A stretch of 6,259 bases of DNA from Halobacteriovoraceae bacterium (GCA_018663815.1 JABJPQ010000281.1:1-6259); one strand, 5' to 3'. Positions 1 to 5,271 are shown, numbered from the stretch's first letter. Numbers and translations are program-made. Notes: generated by a model from the sequence alone, not told the origin.

Positions 1-105
1 AGTTGCTGCTGTAACTGCCGATTTTTTTTGGACATCTACAGTGCTATCAGTACAACCGATTAGTAGTATGCCCATAAATAAAATACTTAAGATTCTATTT
101 TTCAT
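1..105 (-). CDS. Lipoprotein of unknown function, N-terminal part only (runs off left edge)
   Basis: Reading the minus strand from the ATG at 105-103 gives 35 open codons up to the window edge. The protein starts MKNRILSILFMGILLIGC: basic n-region, hydrophobic stretch, then a lipobox LIGC with the acceptor cysteine at residue 18. This is a clear type II signal peptide, so the product should be lipid-anchored in the envelope. The residue after Cys is Thr then Asp, and the visible mature part is polar (TDSTVDVQKKSA). A GAGG lies only 3 bases before the ATG, a close but usable spacing. A promoter candidate lies at 141-168. Nothing visible tells the function, since the body of the protein is outside the window. 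Confidence 0.8.
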   Translation of the reverse strand, partial: MKNRILSILFMGILLIGCTDSTVDVQKKSAVTAAT

Positions 106-140
106 AAACCTCAGCTTTGAAGAAATATTCCTTATATAGC

Positions 141-168
141 ACTATAACGTTTCGTGCGTTCTTAACAA
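141..168 (-). promoter_or_regulatory. Candidate sigma70-type promoter for the left-edge lipoprotein
   Basis: On the minus strand TTGTTA (168-163) is followed after 16 bases by TATAGT (146-141), 5 of 6 matches to the -10 consensus. The predicted start lies near 134, about 30 bases before the lipoprotein ATG. A GCAC (139-142) / GTGC (154-157) inverted pair overlaps the -10 box and could be a weak operator. The rest of the gap 106-221 shows no gene and no convincing terminator for dinB. Confidence 0.5.
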
Positions 169-221
169 AAACTTAAGGACTTAGAGGGGCTTTTTGAGGG
201 ATTAAAACTGAAAATGTCTTA

Positions 222-1274
222 TTAAAGTGGCAATAACTCTAATTGTCCCTCACTTTTACCACAGACAAACTTAACTCCTAAACCAAGTAGTCGAATTGGT
301 TTCTCAGTTTCTTTATGTCGCTTCTCAAACAGGTTTAAAAAGTTATGAATACCTATGTCCAACTGTGCTTCAACAGTAATTTGTGTAAAGTCACAGTATT
401 TTATTTTGACACAAATATTTTTAATATTTCGATCATCATGTTTTTTTAGTCTGGATAAAAACTCATCATGCAAAAGATGCAAGGAATTTTTTAATTCCTG
501 CATACAAGACATATCAACCGCAAATGTTGTTTCAACAGACAAAGATTTTCTCTCACCATTTAATTTAACTTCTCTCTCATCCTCTCCTCGACAATAATGA
601 AAAAGATCTGCTCCAAAATCACCAAAACAATTAATCAGATCTAACTTCGTTTTTTTTTGTAAATCACCAAATGTATAAAACCCTAACGAGTTCATATGCT
701 TTAAGGTTACCTTACCGACTCCCCATATTTTTTTAATTGAAAAATGAGCAATATTTTGTTGTATGTTTTGCGAGCGTAATATGGCAATACCATCAGGCTT
801 GTGCAGATCACTTCCAATTTTTGCTAGTAACTTATTATAAGAGACCCCCACAGATGCCGTGAGTTTTGTTTTTACAAAAATTTCTTTTTTAATCTGCTTG
901 GCAATTTCAATCGCATTATTATCAAAAAGTGTGCAATCGGTTACATCAAGATATGCCTCATCTAACGAGAGTTTTTGAATTTTTTGACTATATTTATAAT
1001 AGATATCAAATATTTCATCACTGACAGCTTTATACTTATCAAAATGAGGAGCGATGAGAATCAAAGCAGGACATAATTTTAATGCTTGTGCTGTTGGAGT
1101 CGCCGCTCTAACTCCATACTTGCGGGCAAGATAATTACTCGTGCAAAGAACACCTCTTCCCCCTCTCATTCCCCCTACCCCAACGGGCTTCCCCTTGAGC
1201 TCAGGATTATCTCTTTCTTCTACTTGAGCATAAAAGTAGTCCATATCAATATGTAGAATTTTTCTTTTATGCAT
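222..1274 (-). CDS. dinB: DNA polymerase IV (Y-family translesion polymerase)
   Basis: A full-length (350 aa) error-prone DNA polymerase that copies past damaged template bases. The palm carries the catalytic carboxylates: D10 in the HIDMD motif, and D105 and E106 in SLDEAYLD. Y15 occupies the steric-gate position (YFYAQVEE), which excludes ribonucleotides. TSNYLARKYGVRAATP (residues 45-60) is the conserved fingers segment, NKLLAKIGSDLHKPDGI (147-163) the palm end, and IWGVGKVT (183-190) the thumb helix-hairpin-helix. The little-finger domain covers about 240-338. The C-terminus QLELLPL (344-350) fits the beta-clamp binding consensus, so it should be recruited by the sliding clamp. The ATG at 1274 is chosen because AAGGAAA precedes it by about 7 bases and the family motif starts right after it. 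It is divergent from lexA and probably SOS-controlled through the dyad at 1293-1305. Confidence 0.97.
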   Translation of the reverse strand: MHKRKILHIDMDYFYAQVEERDNPELKGKPVGVGGMRGGRGVLCTSNYLARKYGVRAATPTAQALKLCPALILIAPHFDKYKAVSDEIFDIYYKYSQKIQKLSLDEAYLDVTDCTLFDNNAIEIAKQIKKEIFVKTKLTASVGVSYNKLLAKIGSDLHKPDGIAILRSQNIQQNIAHFSIKKIWGVGKVTLKHMNSLGFYTFGDLQKKTKLDLINCFGDFGADLFHYCRGEDEREVKLNGERKSLSVETTFAVDMSCMQELKNSLHLLHDEFLSRLKKHDDRNIKNICVKIKYCDFTQITVEAQLDIGIHNFLNLFEKRHKETEKPIRLLGLGVKFVCGKSEGQLELLPL

Positions 1275-1284
1275 AAATTTTTCC

Positions 1285-1313
1285 TTGACCTACGTAAAGT
1301 TTACGGATACTCT
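1285..1313 (+). promoter_or_regulatory. Candidate lexA promoter
   Basis: TTGACC (1285-1290, 5 of 6 matches to the -35 consensus) is followed after exactly 17 bases by TACTCT (1308-1313). The -10 box is poor (3 of 6 matches). The predicted start is near 1320, giving a leader of about 43 bases to the lexA ATG. The spacer contains the whole dyad 1293-1305, the usual arrangement for an autorepressed lexA gene. Confidence 0.55.
1293..1305. promoter_or_regulatory. Candidate LexA operator (SOS box) shared by dinB and lexA
   Basis: The sequence CGTAAAGTTTACG is a perfect inverted repeat with 6-base arms around one central G. It is centred between the -35 and -10 of the lexA promoter and immediately downstream of the predicted dinB start. 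The core reads GTAA-N3-TTAC. From memory, the LexA site reported for Bdellovibrio bacteriovorus is TTAC-N3-GTAA: the same tetramers and spacer with the half-sites in the opposite order. LexA binding is inferred from position and symmetry, not shown. Confidence 0.65.
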
Positions 1314-1316
1314 TTA

Positions 1317-1345
1317 ACTATACAACGGAAAAGATACGGAATCAA
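1317..1345 (-). promoter_or_regulatory. Candidate dinB promoter
   Basis: On the minus strand TTGATT (1345-1340), a 17-base spacer and TATAGT (1322-1317) form a good sigma70-type promoter. Transcription would begin near 1310, giving a leader of about 36 bases with the AAGGAAA ribosome binding site. The 1293-1305 dyad falls at about +5 to +17 of this transcript, a position where a bound repressor would block initiation or clearance. The promoter overlaps the region transcribed for lexA on the other strand. Confidence 0.6.
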
Positions 1346-1362
1346 CAAGGAATGAATTACCA

Positions 1363-1965
1363 ATGAGCCTCACTAAAAAGCAAAAGCAAGTTTACGATTT
1401 TATCTGTGATTACCTGGGTAGTAATGGATATTCACCTACTCAAATGGAAATCAAAGAACACTTTGGCTTTAAATCCTTAGGCTCAGTTCAAGATTATATT
1501 CGGTACCTAAAGAGTTCTGGATTTTTACAAAATGATCCAAATACTGTCAGAGGCCTTAAGCCGGTTGAGAGTGATGACTTAGATCGCTCAATTATTGCAA
1601 TCCCACTACACGGTCAAGTTGCAGCTGGAAATCCGATTGAAGCAATTGAAGGTATCGAAACAGTAGAAGTCCCTAGTTCCATGGTTGGTGCAGGATCTCA
1701 TTTTGCTCTTACTGTGAACGGAGAATCTATGATCGAAGACGGAATTCTGGATGGAGACCTCATTATTATCAAAGAAAAAAATCATGCTAACAATGGTGAA
1801 ACCATCGTCGCAACACTTAATAATGAAGCGACGGTAAAGCGCTATTACAAAAAAAAGAATACCATAGAGTTGCACCCTGCAAACAGCTCTATGTCACCAA
1901 TCATTATCCAAGATGGTGACTTTCATATAAAAGGAATTTTAGTCGGCCTGTATAGATCGTACTAA
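1363..1965 (+). CDS. lexA: LexA repressor, SOS regulator (self-cleaving serine peptidase)
   Basis: This 200-aa protein has the usual LexA length and order. An N-terminal winged helix-turn-helix (about 1-65, with GYSPTQMEIKEHFGFKS as first and recognition helices) binds operators. A short linker is followed by the cleavage site, A88-G89 in QVAAGNPIEA. The C-terminal S24-type peptidase domain has nucleophile S122 (NGESMIEDGI) and general base K159 (EATVKRYY). RecA filaments on single-stranded DNA stimulate the self-cleavage that derepresses the regulon. The start at 1363 has AAGGAA (1347-1352) 10 bases upstream. It is divergent from dinB, and 50 bases ahead of a 57-aa gene with no terminator between, so the small genes downstream probably share its transcript. 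All catalytic residues are intact. Confidence 0.97.
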   Translation: MSLTKKQKQVYDFICDYLGSNGYSPTQMEIKEHFGFKSLGSVQDYIRYLKSSGFLQNDPNTVRGLKPVESDDLDRSIIAIPLHGQVAAGNPIEAIEGIETVEVPSSMVGAGSHFALTVNGESMIEDGILDGDLIIIKEKNHANNGETIVATLNNEATVKRYYKKKNTIELHPANSSMSPIIIQDGDFHIKGILVGLYRSY

Positions 1966-2015
1966 ACCTTTTAATTTAAATATACCAGTTTACACACAAC
2001 CGTCAGGAGGACAGT

Positions 2016-2189
2016 ATGGATTCTTATTATTTTTTTGAAGAAAAGCTTATCACAAAAATGCACTCAACATTTATCCAAAGGTATGGGTTAGACAATTCCA
2101 CTGCAGCGCAACTAGCATGGGATATTTTAGAAATCTTAAAGGTTTCTGATACAAATCTAAACGACTTTGAAACATTATACCTACAATAG
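2016..2189 (+). CDS. Small acidic protein of unknown function (57 aa), downstream of lexA
   Basis: An ATG at 2016 opens 57 codons ending with TAG at 2187-2189. A perfect AGGAGG (2005-2010) lies 5 bases before the start, the strongest ribosome binding site in the window. The protein begins MDSYYFFEEKLITKMHSTFI and ends NDFETLYLQ. It has no signal peptide, membrane segment or cysteine. Hydrophobic and charged residues alternate in two stretches that could be amphipathic helices (about 8-24 and 28-43, the second with AAQLAWDILEILK). I do not recognise the family. It sits 50 bases after lexA and 9 bases before a second small gene, with no terminator or clear promoter between, so co-expression with lexA on DNA damage is likely but inferred. 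Confidence 0.75.
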   Translation: MDSYYFFEEKLITKMHSTFIQRYGLDNSTAAQLAWDILEILKVSDTNLNDFETLYLQ

Positions 2190-2198
2190 GAGCTTTGC

Positions 2199-2267
2199 AT
2201 GTTTTTTGATTTCTTTGTAGTAACTATTATTCTTTATACCATTCAATTTCTACTCCCAGAAAACTAA
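2199..2267 (+). CDS. Hydrophobic 22-aa peptide, probable single-span membrane protein
   Basis: An ATG at 2199 opens 22 codons ending with TAA (2265-2267). The Shine-Dalgarno AGGAG (2188-2192) overlaps the stop codon of the 57-aa gene and is 6 bases from the ATG, so translation may be coupled. The peptide starts MFFDFF, continues with the uninterrupted hydrophobic core VVTIILYTI, and ends QFLLPEN: enough for one membrane span with one acidic residue near the front and Glu-Asn at the end. A hairpin follows 6 bases after the stop. Its size and hydrophobicity resemble SOS-induced membrane peptides such as TisB of E. coli or SidA of Caulobacter, but I see no sequence identity that would name it. 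Coding status rests on the ribosome binding site, the operon position and the flanking hairpin; a peptide this short could still be chance. Confidence 0.6.
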   Translation: MFFDFFVVTIILYTIQFLLPEN

Positions 2268-2273
2268 AGTTAA

Positions 2274-2305
2274 GTAAAGAGAGGGCTCCATCCCCCTCTC
2301 TTTAC
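2274..2305 (+). terminator. Perfect 12-bp stem-loop closing the lexA unit (terminator-like, no U-run)
   Basis: GTAAAGAGAGGG (2274-2285) pairs perfectly with CCCTCTCTTTAC (2294-2305) around an 8-base loop. The stem begins 6 bases after the stop of the 22-aa peptide and ends 9 bases before the TTGACA of the next promoter, which is where a terminator belongs. The following bases are CTTGCCTTATT, not a run of T, so classical intrinsic termination may be inefficient. It may also work as a 3' stability hairpin. Confidence 0.6.
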
Positions 2306-2314
2306 CTTGCCTTA

Positions 2315-2344
2315 TTGACAGTCTTTTTTCACTAGCATTAAATT
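2315..2344 (+). promoter_or_regulatory. Candidate promoter of the sigma/anti-sigma operon
   Basis: A perfect TTGACA (2315-2320) is followed after 18 bases by TAAATT (2339-2344), or after 17 by TTAAAT; each matches 4 of 6 bases of the -10 consensus. This looks like a housekeeping-type promoter, not an ECF-type one, so there is no sign here that the sigma factor drives its own gene. The leader would be about 37 bases. The gap 2268-2387 otherwise holds only the hairpin. Confidence 0.5.
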
Positions 2345-2387
2345 AGCAAATGAATATATCTAAGTTTCAATTTTTTGAGGTAGCAAA

Positions 2388-2957
2388 GTGAATTTTAACT
2401 CACCTGAATTTATCGAGCTGCTCAAACAAAAAGATCATATGGCCATGACTCATCTTGTTAATGAATATCATGAGGCTCTATATTTAGGCGCACTAAAGTT
2501 AAAACTAGGTAATGACCAGGCTCAAGAAGTTGTCCAAGCAACTTGGAGTAGTTTCTTTCAAGATGCTCATAAGTTTCAAGCACGCTCACATATTCGAACT
2601 TATCTTTTTGGTATCATGTACAATAAAATTAGAGAAACATGGCGGAGTAATAAAAAATACACCGGTGATGATGATGCAAATTTCGAGCAAGTCTTCGATC
2701 AACACGGACAGTACTTAAACTCTCCTACAGATCCCTCTACGTGGGTTGAGTCACAAGAGTTTATGGCCATCCTAGATGAAGAAATCCAAAAACTTCCAGC
2801 GAAGCAAATGATGGCCTTTACTTTGAAAGAGGTTCAAGGCGAGAAGACCCAAGATATATGTAATATTTTAGATGTAAGTAGCACTAATTTAGGGGTGCTC
2901 TTATATCGTGCCAAAAACACCCTACGTATTCGAATCGAAAAGAGAATGGAAGAATGA
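2388..2957 (+). CDS. ECF-family RNA polymerase sigma factor
   Basis: This 189-aa protein has the two-domain form of extracytoplasmic-function sigma factors. Region 2 spans about 10-88, with AQEVVQATWSSFFQDAHKFQ (core binding, 2.1-2.2) and SHIRTYLFGIMYNKIRETWR (-10 recognition, 2.3-2.4). An acidic linker (about 93-120) follows, then region 4 (about 125-186), with LPAKQMMAFTLKEVQGEKTQ and the helix-turn-helix DICNILDVSSTNLGVLLYRA that reads the -35 element. The start is GTG at 2388, chosen because GAGG lies 7 bases upstream and because the homologous region starts just after it. The stop overlaps the next start (ATGA at 2954), so it is translationally coupled to a putative anti-sigma factor that should hold it inactive until a signal arrives. 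The signal and regulon are not visible. Confidence 0.9.
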   Translation: MNFNSPEFIELLKQKDHMAMTHLVNEYHEALYLGALKLKLGNDQAQEVVQATWSSFFQDAHKFQARSHIRTYLFGIMYNKIRETWRSNKKYTGDDDANFEQVFDQHGQYLNSPTDPSTWVESQEFMAILDEEIQKLPAKQMMAFTLKEVQGEKTQDICNILDVSSTNLGVLLYRAKNTLRIRIEKRMEE

Positions 2958-3268
2958 AAAAAATCGTTAGAAAATTAAGATTTATTTTACATGAGATGGT
3001 TGTGTCTTTTACTCCCAGGTTTATGCGTAAACACATCCTTAGCTGTGAGCAGGTCATTATTCTTTTAAATTCAAAACAAAAAATTTCCATGGCCCAAAAA
3101 TTTAAATTAAAAACTCATATGCTTATCTGTCAATGTTGTGTCGACTATAACGAACAAATGAGTTTGATAAGCCAACATTCGAAACAACTTTCTACTAACA
3201 GTTTAAATAATGAACAATGTCTAAAAATTAAACAATCAAAAAAAGATATCCTTGATTCTCTAAAGTAA
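2954..3268 (+). CDS. Probable zinc-binding (ZAS / zf-HC2 type) anti-sigma factor
   Basis: A 104-aa basic protein overlapping the sigma gene by four bases (ATGA), the usual arrangement for a sigma/anti-sigma pair. It carries C31, then H55-x3-C59-x2-C62 (THMLICQCC), matching the C-x(20-25)-H-x3-C-x2-C zinc motif of ZAS anti-sigma domains. The helices between C31 and H55 (EQVIILLNSKQKISMAQKFK) fit that fold. No membrane segment follows, so it appears soluble, as in RsrA or ChrR, which respond to oxidative or singlet-oxygen stress by zinc or thiol chemistry. An extra cysteine, C61, lies inside the motif and another, C89, in the tail. A basic N-terminal extension of about 28 residues precedes the motif. 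Function is inferred from motif and position; the family is degenerate. Confidence 0.75.
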   Translation: MKKIVRKLRFILHEMVVSFTPRFMRKHILSCEQVIILLNSKQKISMAQKFKLKTHMLICQCCVDYNEQMSLISQHSKQLSTNSLNNEQCLKIKQSKKDILDSLK

Positions 3269-3312
3269 AAAATGACAACTTCCTAAAATTACATAATGTT
3301 TCATTGTCTTTT

Positions 3313-3363
3313 ATTAACATTAGTTAATTCCCAACACGCCTTATACAAGGCACTTTAGAAAGT
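3313..3363. repeat. Cluster of three short dyads upstream of the protease-like lipoprotein
   Basis: Three inverted repeats lie in the 136-base gap 3269-3404. ATTAACATTAGTTAAT (3313-3328) has 6-base arms. GCCTTATACAAGGC (3338-3351) has 5-base arms. ACTTTAGAAAGT (3352-3363) has 5-base arms around 2 bases. The first two are centred 24 bases apart. They could be operators for the lipoprotein gene or weak structure at the end of the anti-sigma transcript. None is followed by a terminator-like T-run, and no convincing -35/-10 pair was found in this gap. Confidence 0.35.
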
Positions 3364-3404
3364 TTTGTTCTATCCGATACGCCTACTACAACAAAGGACG
3401 TATT

Positions 3405-4112
3405 ATGAAAAAGAATGTTAACACTTGTTTTTTAATTATTGGATTACTAAGTTTAATGCTTAGTTGTAAGGAACCTATTCCTGTTATTCAAGCATGCACT
3501 CTTGTAGAGGAACCAGCTCTCACAGAAGAACCAACACCAACTTTGGTAGAGAAAATAGCAAACAACGATAGTGAAGATGTTGCTCCAAAACCTTGTGTCA
3601 TCCCCGAAGCGGAGGAAAATGCAAAGCTAGAAATTTCTGCTGTCTTACAAGATTTCTCAATAGAGCAAGAAGAAAAAATGCACGATGCACTTGCAAGATT
3701 AAAAATAGTTATTAACTCAAAAGAGTTTAAGCAAAAAGTACTAGACCATCAGTTTGAAGGACAAAACTCTTTTGAAGATAATGATGGACTTACTAATGAA
3801 GAAATTTACGACTTGATCATGCTTGGTTCAGAAGTATTACAACCTGAAGATGATGAACAGATGGACCTCGATATCACATTGTATTATGCAAGTAATTCAA
3901 CAGTCGGATACACCTATCCAGATACAGTTCGAACTTGGATTAATAATAAGTTTTTTAAAACTTATACCCTGGGTAAGGTCGCTGGAAATGTAGCCCATGA
4001 GTGGACTCACAAGCTAGGCTTTGGTCATGATTTTAGAAATACAGCTAATCGTAAATACTCTGTTCCATACGGGGTTGGAAATATCGTTAAAGAGCTGGTA
4101 GACAAAATGTAA
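3405..4112 (+). CDS. Lipoprotein with a metzincin-like zinc metallopeptidase signature
   Basis: A 235-aa protein with a type II signal peptide: MKKNVNTCFLIIGLLSLMLSC, lipobox LMLSC, acceptor C21. A Pro/Glu-rich linker of about 50 residues (for example EEPALTEEPTPT) follows, typical of a tether from the membrane. The folded part (about 75-235) ends with H198-E199-x2-H202-x2-G205-x2-H208-D209 (HEWTHKLGFGHD), the full metzincin zinc-binding consensus with the family-type residue after the third His. Preceding it, VAGNVA supplies the active-site helix. A canonical Met-turn is not evident: the following segment reads RKYSVPYGVGN, with no Met until the last residue. It should act on the periplasmic or outer surface. 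AAGGA (3394-3398) is 6 bases before the ATG. It is convergent with the L,D-transpeptidase gene, one base between stops. Its substrate is unknown. Confidence 0.75.
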   Translation: MKKNVNTCFLIIGLLSLMLSCKEPIPVIQACTLVEEPALTEEPTPTLVEKIANNDSEDVAPKPCVIPEAEENAKLEISAVLQDFSIEQEEKMHDALARLKIVINSKEFKQKVLDHQFEGQNSFEDNDGLTNEEIYDLIMLGSEVLQPEDDEQMDLDITLYYASNSTVGYTYPDTVRTWINNKFFKTYTLGKVAGNVAHEWTHKLGFGHDFRNTANRKYSVPYGVGNIVKELVDKM

Positions 4113-4113
4113 T

Positions 4114-5250
4114 TTAAAGCACTCCGATGGACTTTAACGTTTCAGGAGTTACACTTTTCTTTTGTTTATCAATGTTAATAACATAAAGCACACCTTTCAA
4201 ATGAGGCTCATTATTGTAAACAGGTAAGAGCCTTGAGGACTTTAAAGCTTGATCTAAAATATTGCGCTGATCTCTAAAGTCTTTCGAAAAATAATTTCCT
4301 TCTCGCATGGAAATACAGCCTTGAGTTGGTGTGAGAGGATAGTAACTAATATGCGGTTGAGTATTTACTCTTCCCGTTCCATGAATTCTTAAATACTTTC
4401 GACCAACGTCTCTTGCAATTGATGACCGCTTCCACCATTTACTGTTTTTTAAATTTGACGGTAAAAAATGAAGGGCCATCTCCTTGCCACCATCTTTATC
4501 CTTTGGAAGCCAATTGAGAATCATACGTCTAAACTTTCCATAAACAAGTGGCTTGTCAGCGATTGGCATTACAGAATCAATTAAATGAATACCTGTAGGA
4601 GTTTCTCCATTTACTTGATTATAAACAATATTTCTAGCTGACTTAGCAAGTGCCGGCAACGTCCATAATATAGTGTCTTCCCTCACTAGCTGTCCAAAAA
4701 TATCTTTCATGATAAACAAACATGGATAGCTTCGATCTTCGCGACAAAAAAGAAAAAGCCTGATCGTATCTTTATAGGCTCCATTTTCGTAGTATGCGCC
4801 GTCTGGTGTCTTCAAAACTAAACTTCTTATTTCAGCGTGAGATATTGGATTATATTTTTTCAACTGATCTATTTTAGCTTTTGCTTGCTCTAGGCTCACT
4901 GATGCTTGTTCTGATAGTTGATATAATTGGCTCTCAATTAATAAGCTCTCTGAGAATAATCTTAAAGCCTCAGCAGAGGAAAGGTTCTTAATGAAAAGAG
5001 GTTTGGAATTAATCGCCTTAGAAAAAGATCTCTCCATTTGTTGCATTAGAAGCTGTTCAATGGAAGTAAGTTCACCTGGAACAACTAATGCTGTTAACTG
5101 ATAAAAAGAGAACGGATCCAAGTTTTGTTCCGAATAATCTTTCCACAGAGACGAAATGATCTCAGTGCTACTCTTGCTAGAAAAACCCTCTCTAAGCTCA
5201 GCTTTTACATGCCAAGGCAATATCAATACAAGTAAAATCAATAACTTCAA
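4114..5250 (-). CDS. Exported L,D-transpeptidase (YkuD-type catalytic domain)
   Basis: A 378-aa secreted protein. Residues 1-17 (MKLLILLVLILPWHVKA) form a signal peptide with a probable cleavage after A17; no lipobox Cys is present. A helical region of about 130 residues, rich in Leu, Ser, Glu and Gln, precedes the catalytic part. The YkuD domain begins near 145 and shows ETPTGIHLID (216-225), then H290-G-T-G and TQGCISM (309-315), with C312 as nucleophile. Such enzymes make meso-DAP to meso-DAP crosslinks, attach lipoproteins to peptidoglycan, or exchange D-amino acids. The usual [S/T]HGC His is Gln here (Q310), a position that varies among homologues. The start is TTG (5250-5248): GGGAGAG lies just upstream, the signal peptide follows directly, and no ATG occurs in frame until residue 69. 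Confidence 0.88.
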   Translation of the reverse strand: MKLLILLVLILPWHVKAELREGFSSKSSTEIISSLWKDYSEQNLDPFSFYQLTALVVPGELTSIEQLLMQQMERSFSKAINSKPLFIKNLSSAEALRLFSESLLIESQLYQLSEQASVSLEQAKAKIDQLKKYNPISHAEIRSLVLKTPDGAYYENGAYKDTIRLFLFCREDRSYPCLFIMKDIFGQLVREDTILWTLPALAKSARNIVYNQVNGETPTGIHLIDSVMPIADKPLVYGKFRRMILNWLPKDKDGGKEMALHFLPSNLKNSKWWKRSSIARDVGRKYLRIHGTGRVNTQPHISYYPLTPTQGCISMREGNYFSKDFRDQRNILDQALKSSRLLPVYNNEPHLKGVLYVINIDKQKKSVTPETLKSIGVL

Positions 5251-5271
5251 TATAACTCTCCCTATGAAAAG

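Noticed and set aside
355..597. 80-codon open frame on the plus strand
   Set aside because: It lies wholly antisense to dinB, which has full family conservation; a shadow frame.
707..717. Palindrome AAGGTTACCTT inside dinB as a second LexA site
   Set aside because: It lies deep in coding sequence and does not match the spacing of the 1293-1305 dyad.
1352..1366. Four-codon ORF (MNYQ) whose TGA overlaps the lexA ATG
   Set aside because: The AAGGAA overlaps or abuts its ATG, leaving no usable spacing, while the same element is suitably placed for lexA. Probably chance.
2350..2391. Possible 13-aa leader peptide (MNISKFQFFEVAK) ending over the GTG of the sigma factor
   Set aside because: No Shine-Dalgarno before it, and its ATG lies close to the predicted transcription start. 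The overlap of TGA with GTG is suggestive but not enough.
2512..2718. 68-codon frame inside the sigma factor gene
   Set aside because: It overlaps conserved sigma regions in another frame and lacks its own ribosome binding site.
3274..3312. GACAA/TTGTC pair followed by TTTTATT after the anti-sigma gene, as a terminator
   Set aside because: Only five base pairs around a 25-base loop; not credible as an intrinsic terminator.
3296..3358. 20-codon ORF in the gap before the protease-like lipoprotein
   Set aside because: No ribosome binding site, and it runs through two of the dyads; nothing supports translation.
4114..4135. Possible bidirectional hairpin at the lipoprotein/ldt junction (TTAAAG with CTTTAA, inner TCC/GGA)
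   Set aside because: The stem is A/T-rich and broken by a three-base bulge, with no T-run on either side; too weak to call a terminator.
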